Origin: Turritopsis dohrnii
Lineage: Eukaryota; Cnidaria; Hydrozoa; Anthoathecata; Oceaniidae
Reading direction: 5' to 3'
DNA length: 64,000 nucleotides
NCBI GenBank assembly: GCA_027922465.2
Contig: BQMF02000170.1
Location: 62,001 to 126,000 of the forward strand
Part shown: positions 34,217 to 44,854 of the stretch, piece after piece
How positions within the stretch are numbered: the stretch's first letter is position 1
Layout of the letters: each line of letters opens with the position of its first letter
The notes under the pieces: model-generated
Databases searched by the model: none
Told to the model about the DNA's origin: nothing
The model's input: only the letters and a program-made list of their open reading frames with translations
Translations under genes and position numbers: made by a program

Positions 34217-35820
34217 GCCTTTCTGCCAGCCATTTATGCCTTTTGTTTTGGTTTGCTTAAGTATGGTTGCAGTAGTAGTAAGTATTGCAGCTGTTCTTTA
34301 CTGAAATCTTTTTCTTTTAGGTCAGAAAAGAAAAAGTGTAGCTATTTATAAACGAAATTTATAAATGTATAAATGAAACACATGGTATGTTGAGAAGGTT
34401 ATTTAAGAGAAGAATTGATTATGTATTTCATTGCGATTGTACTACAAAAAAGTAGCATTGCTGGGGTATATTTTTCTTCAGTTTATATTTGTTTACGGCA
34501 TTCATTATTTTGTGTGATGTTAATTGCTACATACACACTTGCTAGGTATATAAGTTTAGCATTATGTTTTTATTTGTTGCTTTTAATATCTTCTGGGTAT
34601 TCAATTATGGTTTTGGTCAAAGTAGGGCATTTTGTTGTTTCAATTATTTTTATTAATTTGATGTTTGGTTGTGTATAATTGACCATAAACGTGACATCCT
34701 TGATTTCAGTGAAAGTGAAAAAAAGTGAACATCTGAAAACAAAATGTTTTTTTTGTCTTGATTCAAACTTAGAAAGCGTAAACGAAAATCAAGACGCATA
34801 GGAAGACCATTTTTAAGTGCTGGTGTTTGCAAACTTTTTGAGGAGCGGAAATTTAACTTCTCTCTTTCGCTAATTATTTTGTTTTTTTTAAATACCCTTC
34901 ATTAAAAATTTGACGTTTTTTCAACCCCACTAAGTAGACTTCCAGAATTTCTGTTTAAAGTTTCACCTTTTTATAACTTATTCAGAAAAATTTTGACATA
35001 CAGAATAAGGTATGTTGTTTTGTATGGTTCTCCACAAATCACAGGTGTCTTTTACTTTTAGTGCATGCCAATTTTCGCACAGAGGCACGAAAATTAGTAC
35101 CAAAATTACGTTGCTAAGTCGGTACTGCGCGAAAATTAATACGCGTGAAAGTTTCTACAGTAATTAAGGTTCACGGTTGACGTAATCCAAACACTACACA
35201 TTTTTAGGTGAAATATATGAATTATAAATAGGGGCCTTGTGCTAATCAACATAAACTTGATGTTGTCTTTCACTGTATTGGAGGGAGCATGCTATACAAA
35301 AAACGCCCTACTTTATTCGGAGAATTTTTGCTAAATTTAAATTAAATTTAGGACGATCTAAGACTCTCTGAAGTTCTGAAATATTTTTCACTTTTGGGAG
35401 GTTGAGGATCATTTTCAAAACAACTAATGCTATATAAGGACATGTTAAATTAAACAACAACACAAAAAGTTTTATTCACAACAACAATCCTTTACTATAA
35501 CGAAACAACACAGGTAAGAATGTATTTTGGTTACAAGGAATTATTAGAAAATAACTGAATTGTGTTTCATTTTTTTAGACAGATATTTTCAATCAAAAAC
35601 CATCTTTGCTTATGTACGTCCTCAGCCTATATGTAATGTTTTTTGTATTGCAAACTTTAAGACGTAAACACAATTCAGCTGTCAAATCTGGTAGATTTGT
35701 TAATTATAACATTATGTTAGATGACAAAAAGTGTTTACAGGTCTTTCAAACACGATTTCCACTATTGACAGCATATTTAAAAGGAAATGTCACTCTTTCC
35801 ATAATAAACACAAAATTAAC
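34217..35820. other. No recognised gene
   Basis: AT-rich. The hydrophobic 87-codon ORF at 34,415-34,678 and the 90-codon ORF at 35,606-35,878 (partly antisense to the integrase gene) have no clear homology. Confidence 0.4.
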
Positions 35821-35823
35821 CAT

Positions 35824-37230
35824 CTATGATGATTCATGCACTACTTTAAAATATGTAAATCTAACAGTTTCCACATAAAAATCTAGACCATTATTGCTAG
35901 AATCTCCAGTGGGATTTACAGTATTTGATAAATTTTGCAATTGCGCGTTTGTTAAAGGAGCAGTATAACGTGGCAACACAACCTTTATAGTATCAGGTTC
36001 TTGAAGGTCATTATCTCTAATAAAATCGTTAACAATATCTGTAACTGATGCCATATCTCTTCGAAACAGATTGTTCATTGGTGTGTTATTTACATATTGA
36101 TTAGTTAGACTTCCTGCTAGCCATAACTGTCTTGGTGTTTGATAATGTTCAGTACGAACACCATGATCATTATGAGTTTGTACCCATGTTTGAAGTGTCT
36201 CTTGAATTCTTGAGGCAAACACAAAGTGCAAAGAAAACATATCAATGTGATTGGACAAGTTCAAAACACCATGTTCTACCATATGGCAAAATTAATTTAT
36301 AGTATTTGTCAATGCACTTGGAATAAACATCTCTCCACAATCTTTCGGTCCTGGTGTTATGTACAGATGGTCCTCCAATTAAGCTTCCACGATTCTTACC
36401 ATTTATCAAATTCATTAATGTGCATACATGATTGAATTCACCACCACCATCTGCCTTCACACGACTTGGAAAGCCAAATTCTCGAGCACCAGTAACAAAT
36501 GATTGCAATGCAGTTGAAGCAAAATTATCAGTGGACACATGCATTGCAGGTGTTAATCTTGAGTATCCATCGATTGCTCCAAAGATTACGAAGCCATACC
36601 TGAAAAAAAGTTTAATCCTCATTTAAAAGTATAAGGGAAAACTTTGTCAGTGTCTCTAAACTCTTTCAATTATAGATGCTTTAAATGAGCAAAAAAATTA
36701 ATACTATCATGAACATATGTGAATACCTCATTAGGTCATGATTTGAATCAACATACCACTATGAATTAGGCGTGGGAACTTGATACTGCCTTCGATGTAT
36801 TGCTTGGGCCCATCTTCTTGCAGTACCAACAGGGTCAATATCAGCTAAAAGCTTTGCACATCTGTCTCTTTGTATCCTTAAAGGGGGGCATCGATTGCAA
36901 AAAAGAGCAACCATTTCTCGATCACCAGAATTTGGAAACTGGTCATTCAATTCCTTTATAATGGCATTCAAACTTGTATCATTTAACTGACAGTAACGCT
37001 CACGTACAGTTTTCATATTATGACGTAACATGAAATTATGAATAGTGTTATGATGTAAAACTTGGCCAAGTAAGGCTTTTCTTGCAATTCTTCGTGTGGG
37101 AAAATTCAGTTGGATGAGATGTTCTAGTTTTGCTTTATCAATTTTGAATCTCTTCTTATGCCGAGTCTGTATCTGTTGGCCTTCCATTGTATTGGTGGCA
37201 TTATCTTCCAGTTCATCATCACCTAAGACA
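35824..37230 (-). pseudogene. Integrase-core DDE transposase (rve-type), decayed copy
   Basis: Minus-strand gene read in order. An N-terminal HTH-like region (37,187-36,759) ends RRQYQVPTPNS, then TAG, WYVDSNHDLM and a donor near 36,729. An exon from about 36,602 reads YGFVIFGAIDGYSRLTP, VKADGGGEFNHVC and VHNTRTERLWRDVY. After a frameshift near 36,290 comes HGVLNLSNHIDMFSLHFVF to the stop at 35,824. The retroviral-type triad is visible as D in WYVDSNH, D in VKADGGGE and E in RTERLWRD. The stop in NSxWYVD (where this family has Leu) and the frameshift make it non-functional. An upstream acceptor (TCTTAG/GTGATGATGAAC near 37,229) suggests further 5' exons. Not the same clade as the integrase at 54-56 kb. 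Confidence 0.8.
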
Positions 37231-37516
37231 TAAATAATGAATAAAACAAACTCTTACAAAACTTATTATACAAGTTATTGAAGAAATTGAAAACTTCAGA
37301 TGTAAGAATTGTTTTTAATTTGTTTCCTAACAACATATTAGTGCCAAAAAAAACTCTGCAGGAGCCATAAACACATAGTTATATAATTTCTCTAGATTTT
37401 CAGGGAAAGTTTGTAAAAGCAACATTTTAACACAAACATTCATCATTTTTATTAATCAAGACTTCATAAAAAATTGTAAAATTGAGTCACAGTCACTGAG
37501 TGAAAGAACATGTATA

Positions 37517-38158
37517 CCGTCTACATGCCAAATTACGGACAGCCTTCGTTATTACGGACATCAAAATGTAAACAAAGATTCTTGTCATGAAAATAGATAT
37601 GCACTTTCGCCAAGTTCACCATGTATAACTGAATAAAATGTTTTATGAAACAGGGCAATAGAGAGCAATTAGCAGCAACACTTGAAGAATAATGGATCAT
37701 GAAAATCATAATGGCCTATATTTCAATACTCAGTAAAAAGTGTCCTCCCCCACTGTGATTGACGTACAAAAACTTTATTTATTTGACTTATTTTATGATA
37801 ATTAACTTTCTAAAAGCATGATCTAAAATCATTTTCATTCCTCAATACCTTTGGAAACCCTTTGTACCGTATTTCATGACGGAGGTGGCCATTATTATTT
37901 TTTATCCATAAATATGGCTACCATTGTACACATGGAGCTCATAAAAATACGCATGATTCTCAAGAGAGCAGTCTATTTAAAAAGTTTAGAAAAATAAATT
38001 CTAAACGGCATGTTGGTAACTTTCTAGCATTCAAATAAATATTGCAGTTTGGTTGACAGTACTGGATCTACCATGTTTTTAATTTACAGACGGTTGGAAT
38101 TATGCTTTGTTCGATGTCCTTAATAACGAAGGCTGTCTGTAATTAGGAACGTAAACGG
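37517..38158. mobile_element. MITE of 642 bp with TIRs of about 55 bp and TA target sites
   Basis: The left end is CCGTCTACATGCCAAATTAC and the right end reverse-complemented is CCGTTTACGTTCCTAATTAC. Both continue AGACAGCCTTCGTTATTA-like to about GGACATC. TA flanks each side (37,515-37,516 and 38,159-38,160). No ORF. Confidence 0.85.
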
Positions 38159-38609
38159 TACATTATTTCCTATTAGTCAGAAAAATTTTTTCTTTTTTTG
38201 TTCTTTAACACAAACTGCCAAATCCCTTCTCTCTTCTCATTTCTGATCTAAGAGGTCATATCAGACATGGACCATGCATAAGGAAGGAGGAGTGGGAGGT
38301 GTGGTGGTAAATTAATAACCATTCAATTCATAAATAATTAAACCCTAACACCAACAACAAAAAAGAGATACCTGTTGAAAGCTGTCCTACAGTTTCTGCT
38401 CTTATCTCTAACATTCGTTTCACTTCTTTACTAACACTTTTTTTTTATTTCTTCAAGCATTCTGCTGTAGTCAGTTGCATAAATAACTGACCTTAAACAC
38501 TCAAAGTTCAAAAATAATATTTGTAGTTCAACTTAACAGGATTGTAAATCATCATCAGTTGGGTTGTTGTCAATTGTGCGACAGACTCCTCTAATTTCTC
38601 TAATTCCCA

Positions 38610-39084
38610 TTGAAAAAATTATTAATGAAGCCTTATCCTGGTAAAAACCTCACAATTGAACAAATCATAACTAATTACAGAATTTCTCGAGCAAGAAGAA
38701 TTGTGGAAAATGCTTTTGGAATAGCTACTTCTAGATTTAGTCTTTCGAAGGGGAATTACTGCTTCAGTTAAAACTGCTACCGAAGCTACAAAAGCTGTGG
38801 TAGCACTTCACAATTTTCTTATGGCCGGCATAGATTTTGAAAATCAATACTGTCCTATTGGATATGTTGACTGAGAAGAAAATGGTCATGTAAGAGAAGG
38901 AGGCCGGAGAAGTGAAATTACTAACAACAGTTTGCAAGATATTCAACAAATCGGTTCAAACAATTATGCACGTGATGCGAAAGAAGTCCGAAATAATTTT
39001 TGTGAATATTCTAACTCTGAACAGGGTTCAGTTCCATGGCAAACTTCCATAGTAACTCAAACCTCAGATAATTTTGACGAGTAA
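38610..39084 (+). pseudogene. PIF/Harbinger transposase (DDE_Tnp_4), C-terminal remnant
   Basis: Plus-strand frames read PYPGKNLTIEQIITNYRISR, ARRIVENAFGIATSRF, then after a frameshift near 38,742 RRGITASVKTATEATKAVVA and LHNFLMAGIDFENQYCP. This is the conserved C-terminal helix block of Harbinger nucleases. In-frame TGA near 38,867 interrupts it and the frame ends at 39,084. The N-terminal two thirds, including the first two Asp residues, are not visible. It converges on a MADF-BESS gene, which fits the two-gene layout of PIF/Harbinger elements. Confidence 0.85.
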
Positions 39085-39171
39085 AAATAAAATCTAGTTT
39101 GAGTTTGAGTTTATATTCCATGCATGTTCAAGTGAATATATACACTATATAGTACTTACATGTTGGATAAG

Positions 39172-40330
39172 TTAATCTTCATGAAATTCGTATGATAATA
39201 AAATCTTTTGTATATCCAAACGAGCAAGTCTATTCTTTTTCGCAGGAAGCTTCTCTAGAATCTCGACAAGACTTTTACAAAATAACCAATCACTTGATTC
39301 ATTGGGAGTTTCTGGTTTTGGACCAGATTCACTTAATGCTTTCATTAATAATATATCCATTTCTGATGATGTGGACGACATTCGTTTTTTTGTAGTGGGA
39401 GCTGGTGTTGGCGTTTTTCTACTACGATCTGGTAATATGGAAGGTGTTGGGGGAGGAGAAAGAGGCTCAAACTCCTGGGTATTCGAAATGAATAAATTAC
39501 TAGTTGCTGCCCCTTCATCTATAATTTGGATTGCTTGACGACGTTATTCCTACATCTTGGCTGCTATTCAAAATTGATAAGTTGCTCAATGTTGCCTCTC
39601 TATTTTGTAACGTATCTCTTATAAATAATAGTTGTTGAAACAGCTTGCAAGTTGGAGTTTTTGCAGCACCGGCAGCTGATTTTTGTGACTCCTTCATCTT
39701 TTTTAAACATCTATTCATTCTGTCTCTCAAATTTTTCCATCTTCGCTTTAGCTCGTCAACTGAAAAATAACGTAAAAAAAATATTTTTAGTAATTTTTTA
39801 AACATGGATAAGCTACAACAAAGGTCTTGAAGGTTTTTTTCAAACAATACTCCAAACAGAATTATTGATAAAGTATTCTTTAACTTTAAAAAATAAAACA
39901 ATAACAAAACTAAGCATGAAAACAACCACAACAACTAGGCATTTAGAATCATCCATCTTTGAGTAAATAAAGTTAAGAAAACGGTAGAATAGAACATAAA
40001 AAATGAAATAAGATTCATTTATATACATTCTCTGTGTAATTTCACTGAAATTTCCTTCCATGCTACGTTTTATTTGTTTGTACCCTCTACAAAAAGTGTC
40101 CTAGAGTACTCTTTTTAACTGAACTTCCTGGACTAAAAGCTCATCAACATCTTCTTCATTATTTCGAGTAAAAATTAAAGTTGCACTACTTTGATCTTGG
40201 ATCGTATTTAACCAGGAAAGTGAACCATCAATAAGTTCATTGCCTTCAGCTACAATTCTCGCTGTCTCATCTTCGAACTCCGCCATTTTGATAATAACAC
40301 GCGAATATGATTGGTTTATAAAACAATCAA
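39172..40330 (-). pseudogene. MADF-BESS protein, likely the PIF/Harbinger accessory gene
   Basis: Exon 1, from about 40,290, starts MAEFEDETARIVAEG. Its MADF part reads DELLVQEVQLKRVL, then TAG at 40,101-40,103, then DTFCRGYKQIKRSM...EITQRM. A donor fits at about 40,025 and an acceptor (TTTTCAG) at 39,758. Exon 2 continues VDELKRRWKNLRDRMNRCL, SQKSAAGAAKT and FQQLLFIRDTLQNR. After a frameshift near 39,535 comes a Ser/Pro-rich linker and a BESS motif, WLFCKSLVEILEKLPAKK...ARLDIQKILLSYEF, to the stop at 39,172. In PIF/Harbinger elements a Myb/MADF-like second protein helps DNA binding and nuclear import. The TAG sits where MADF domains have Tyr of LYD. Confidence 0.75.
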
Positions 40331-40369
40331 CTTTATCTGTCCGCGCGGAAACGCCGTGAAAGTTGAAAA

Positions 40370-40560
40370 TTTTCAACTTCCAAAGCGTGCATGGTCGGAG
40401 CGAGCGAACATGTAAATATTACGCAATAGTTCTCTTTACGCATGCTCAAACCAGTTCTCTCCGCCCGCGCGGTCAAAGCGACCAATATGGAGTTTCGCCT
40501 TAAAGCGGCGCTCAAATTTTCTTCTCTTCTTCATATCGAGCAAGTCTACTCCGGCAAAAT
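40370..40560 (-). promoter_or_regulatory. GC-rich region upstream of the MADF-BESS gene
   Basis: GGTCGGAGCGAGCGAACATG, CTCCGCCCGCGCGGTCAAAG and CCTTAAAGCGGCGCTC make a local GC island in AT-rich surroundings, placed as a minus-strand promoter would be. CGACCAATATGG holds a CCAAT box on the plus strand. Confidence 0.3.
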
Positions 40561-41273
40561 TCCCTGACAAGTACAGAAATATTGACCAATCAGAAGCATT
40601 TTTACTGGGGAACATCGTGTCTTCAATCGACAGTCAACATAAATCATATTTTAAAGTGAGCTGGAAACTAAGATGCTTTCTAATTTCATTGAATAACACG
40701 AAAACGAGTCCTACTGGCACTACTTATGTTTTCATGTTCTTTCGTTAGGTGAACAAAGGAATTTGTATAACGAAGGAAATTTCAAAATTACCTTAGCAAC
40801 GGTGGTCGTTCTCCCTAGCAACAATAAAAAATCACCTAATATACCTTAATGATTTGCTGTCAATTGAGCACCAACGTACAGCATGTTTTTTAAGAGTATC
40901 TACGGGTGCGATTAAAATCACGTCTTAACTAACTAACTCAAGGAGCTTTATAGCGAGCGCTAGCGCAGATCATGAGCCTCATAATGACAAGACTGAGAAT
41001 CGTATGCCTCAATTACCAAATAATCCTTTTGCGTGTACTATTTACTGCACGCCTGGCAATTTTTTCATTAACATGGCTGCAGATGATTTCCCTATCTGAA
41101 TTGTACCTTAAAAGCCACCTATTTATGTTAAATTGTAAGGTTACCAGAACTAATTCATGAATTCTTGCGCTTTTTTCTTTCTTTCTTTGCTTTTACCTAA
41201 TGTGTAAATAGTTAATAAGACAGCTTTAGCATACTGTTTAAGGAAAGAATATTATTTTTGTAATGAAGTTACA

Positions 41274-41840
41274 TCATCTACATATACAGTTCAGCAGTCT
41301 CCGTGTTAAAAGGAAGTACTTTCTCGTATTAAAAAAGTTTTTTTGGACGTAATTTTTTGGGCGCCCATAGCGTCCAAACGCTATCAAATTGTGCCTGGAT
41401 AGGTCCCTGAAGATAAAATTGGAGTTCTTACCCTGTCCTCTTCCATGTTGTTTTCCTCGGAGGTGCTCTCCTGTTGTTGCAAATAAACCGCGCACCCTGT
41501 TTCTCGATGCAAACAAGAGGCTGTTTGGAAAGGGCCGGTTACCACAGAATGACGTTTTCTTAAATGCAATCAGCTTGTTCTTTAAATTGAGAGTGTTAAT
41601 CATCTGTTCCTTGTATTTTGGCCCAAACAGCTTATCTCTATCCTCTTCTGCCAGTGACGATTGACAGTCCTTCAGAAGAGATTCAGTTTTAAACCTGTCT
41701 CCAAGGAACTCCATCAAAATGTTGAATTTTTTAATGCATGCCCACAAATTCATCGCTTGGCCTAGCAATAATATGGTTTGATCAAAAAGTTTTTTAATGG
41801 ATCTTATTGGGTCGTCCTCTGAGTTATCGTCAATTCTCAA
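41274..41840 (-). pseudogene. DIRS-like gag-type protein fragment
   Basis: The minus-strand 188-codon ORF contains QTILLLGQAMNLWACIKKFN, ILMEFLGDRFKTESLLKDC, DKLFGPKYKEQMINTLN and a Gly/Arg-rich tail (GEHLRGKQHGRGQGKN). The pattern LLGQAxNxxxxxRRxNIL...LFGxxF resembles the first ORF of DIRS-type retrotransposons common in cnidarians and other invertebrates. No tyrosine recombinase or RT of that type is nearby, so this is an isolated fragment. The assignment is by remembered pattern and remains tentative. Confidence 0.45.
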
Positions 41841-42379
41841 TTCTTATTTCTTTATTCTCTATTTCTTTATGGGCTGCACCCACATCTTACATAAAGGACC
41901 ATAGACGTTATTTATTCTTTGATGAAGCATAGACAGTAACAATCCTGCTTTAAGCAAATGCGCTTATTCTGTTCATTTAAAAGTTCCTTCATAAACAGGT
42001 CAATTTGCTTTGCCTTCTTAACGTTTAAAGGCACAGGATTATCTTTTAAAATCTGTTCACTGTTTCCCCAACGTTAATCTTGCCAAATAGTATTATTTTT
42101 ATGAAATAATGACAACATTATTATTTATCCTTGTGATTTGAGTGGATTAAAAACATAATTACTTACATTGTTGTTTTAGCGTGGTTGTTCGTTCGAGCGA
42201 AAAAGAAGCAAGAGGAGTTGAAATTATGACCTTTATATTAATATACTCTGGTGTGATTTCAAAAATATCATCGTAAATACTCAAGGAAAGCACCTCCAAA
42301 CAAAGCCCACCTGAAAACGTTTTTACCAAGCATGCAAGAAAGCTGTCTGTTAAAACATCCGACAATATTGTGTCTTCAA

Positions 42380-43970
42380 AAGGACAAACTAGAAAAGAAT
42401 TGGTCAAACTACCAAACAACTGCAAAAACTGCTCAGCAAGTTTGTAGAGGTGGTCACAACAACTACATTAAAGACAATGCGATTGCAGATAAGGGACACA
42501 AGAAAACGTTTTTCTCCCATATCAAGTCTAAAACAACAGATATTTGTGCCAAGATTCTGAACGAATTTGCAAACCAATCGGCTGATGGTCCTCCTCTTCA
42601 ATGCCTCACTCAAACAAGGAAAGATTGCTTGACTGGAGACATGCTGTCCAGATGATAGACCACCTGGCTAAAGCACTGAACAACAAGCAACAAATCCATT
42701 CCATTCTCCTAGACTTCAGCAAAACGTTTGACATAGTCTCAAATTGGAACACTACAGAATTCTGAATAACATCCTCTCCTGGACTGCTGACTTCTTGTCA
42801 AATCGGACCCAACATGTCATTGTGTGTGGGAAGTTGTCCAAACAAATACATGTCATATCCAGTGTTCCACAGGACACAGTTCTAGGCCACAGGAAGTCAC
42901 TTCCAGTATCCTACTTGCTGATGACGCATCCCTCTACAGGCCAATCATCTCCTTGGAAGATTCAGAAAAGCTGCAGTGAGATCTTGACATGCTATTAAAA
43001 TGGGAGAAGAAATGGTCTAAGCAGTTCCATCCTGACAAATGCTTTTTTCTGAGAGTGGTGAACATCATTGACTCCAATTACAACATCCATGGAAAACACC
43101 TTAAGCATGTCAGCAAGGCAAAGTATCTTGGTGTTACGCTTTCAAGGAAGCTTTAGTAGAAAGAACATGTGGATCTTGTTACTGCAAAGGTGCCCGATTA
43201 TGCTGTTATAAAACATTTGTCAGGCCCATCATCGAATATGTGTGCACTATTTGGGATCCAGTTGACATTCAGTCCCTAATTCACAAAATAGAAATGGTAC
43301 AGAGAAAGTCTCTTTGTTGGATATACAGTGACTGGAGACTAGAAACCAGCCCAACACACTTTAGGTGGTCCCTTTATTTAGAAACCCTCAAATGCAGAAG
43401 GTCCAAAGCATAGCTGAAAATGTTCTTTGACATAACTACACTCACAAAATCTTTAAGGGGTGTTTATATGAGACGCAGGACGGGAGGAAAAACAGGATCC
43501 TGCCTCCACTGAGGTTTTCATAAAAAATCTATCTTGTGTTTATATGGAAAAAACAAAAAATGTCCTGTCCCGGTTAGGCGAGATCTCACTTTCTCACGCC
43601 GGGATCCGTCTTGAAGGGTGACGTTTTTTCATCATATAAACACACTGTCCCGGGACGGTGTTACTGTCTTGTCCGGGCAAATCTCCTGCTAAATGTTTTC
43701 TCATGTAAAGACGAGATGAAGCCATCCCATTTTATGTCCCGTCCCGGCATATGCCTCTCATATAAACAGCCCCTAAGCCTGACATCATCAGCCTGACAAC
43801 ACATCCATCGATTTTTACAAACCTGAAATACAACCCACTGTTTAGATGCATGAAAGTCTACGACAACCCCTTCTTTCCACCTTACCACCGCATATAGCAT
43901 ATATCACTAGAAGAACTAATATCTTAAACTTTTTAGCAAAACTTCAATTTAATTCAAGTTACAAACTCAG
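42380..43970 (+). pseudogene. LINE (L2/CR1/jockey-like) reverse transcriptase remnant, split by a MITE
   Basis: Broken plus-strand frames give the usual non-LTR order: a connector (HNNYIKDN...FFSHIKSKTTD), RT motif A LLDFSKTFDIVS at about 42,705-42,740, FLSNRTQHVIVCGKLS, VPQDTVLGH (motif B degraded), then YLGVTLSRKL, RPIIEYVCTIWDP, KIEMVQRKSLCWIYSDW and a tail ending near 43,970. Stops and shifts are frequent. A TAA-flanked MITE at 43,457-43,773 splits the last segment, and removing it rejoins DITTLTKSLR with SLTSSA. The polymerase is dead. The exact clade needs an alignment. Confidence 0.8.
43457..43773. mobile_element. PIF/Harbinger-like MITE with TAA target duplication
   Basis: The ends GGGGTGTTTATATGAGA and (reverse complement) GGGGCTGTTTATATGAGA are flanked by TAA at 43,454-43,456 and 43,774-43,776. 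The interior is rich in CCCGG/CCGGG words. The insertion into a LINE tail gives a clean empty site on removal. A related element is at 49,300-49,610. Confidence 0.88.
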
Positions 43971-44189
43971 AGTGATATATTATAACAAGTTAAAATAAGT
44001 TAAAGTGTTACAGTGAGTAGGCGTTTTGCAATATCCACCAATAGACCCATTAGACAACCCACTCATTAGACGTTTAAGCAAACATAATAATTAAGTATTG
44101 AAGATCTCTTTCTAAATTATTGAATCTCCCAAATCCACTCACAAAACACTGTCATCTTGTACTATATAAAGTATAACTATACAAGACTT

Positions 44190-44830
44190 CTAACAAGAGT
44201 GCTTGCAGGAAAAAGCCAAACCGTATCTCACTTCCACAGGTGGCATATACTTTGAATGCTCTAGAGAGTATGGCTTGTAATTTACTTCTCTTCCATGCAG
44301 TTGGCGCAAACCACTGCCAATGGAGATATACATCGCTGTTCGTACTTTTCCGATATACTGTGTTTCGATTCCGAAATCCTTTCTATTACAAGCACATCCA
44401 GGAAAGAAATTGTGCAATCTTTTTCTGTTTTATGAGTGAATAATAATTGTCATGGAAACTGTTCAATTAATGATTGTCATGGAAACTGTTCAATTTCAAC
44501 ATTAAGAAATCAATCAAACCTTCTTTTATATACGCAATGGTGTTGTCAACATATCTTTTTTTCATGGGCTCATGTGATCTTCCAACGTTGGTAGAATTTC
44601 TCTTTCTAATTCAACTATAAAGATACCTGCGAGAACTGGGCCTAATGGTGAGCCCATTGCAACCCCCATCGCTTTGTATAAAATTTTCGTTAATATAGCT
44701 AAAGTAAACATTTTCTTGCAAAGTATGAGAAGTTCTTTCATCTGTTGCTTAGGTATGGTTGTCTTGATTTCCTTGTTATGGTAAATTCGTAAATTTGTTT
44801 AAGAATAATGTCAGTTGTGAAGTCGCAAAG
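44190..44830 (-). pseudogene. Penelope-like reverse transcriptase fragment
   Basis: The minus strand reads ...GVAMGSPLGPVLAGIFIVEL (RT motif B block of Penelope-like elements), a degraded catalytic strand RYVDNTIAYIKEG (canonical YVDDT), SFLDVLV, then TQYIGKVRTAMYISIGSGLR and VNYKPYSLEHSKY. Several frames are used, so it is inactive. It abuts the R1 repeat cluster at about 44,855. The first catalytic Asp pair is changed to Asp-Asn, if I read the frame correctly. Confidence 0.7.
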
Positions 44831-44854
44831 GATATTTTCAAACATATTAAAAAC

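Noticed and set aside
34415..34678. Hydrophobic 87-codon ORF that could be a membrane protein
   Set aside because: AT-rich sequence readily gives hydrophobic frames; no start context, family resemblance or splice support.
41384..41664. Plus-strand 91-codon and alternative minus-strand ORFs over the gag-like fragment
   Set aside because: They are shadows of the 41,274-41,840 minus-strand frame, which alone shows a family-like pattern.
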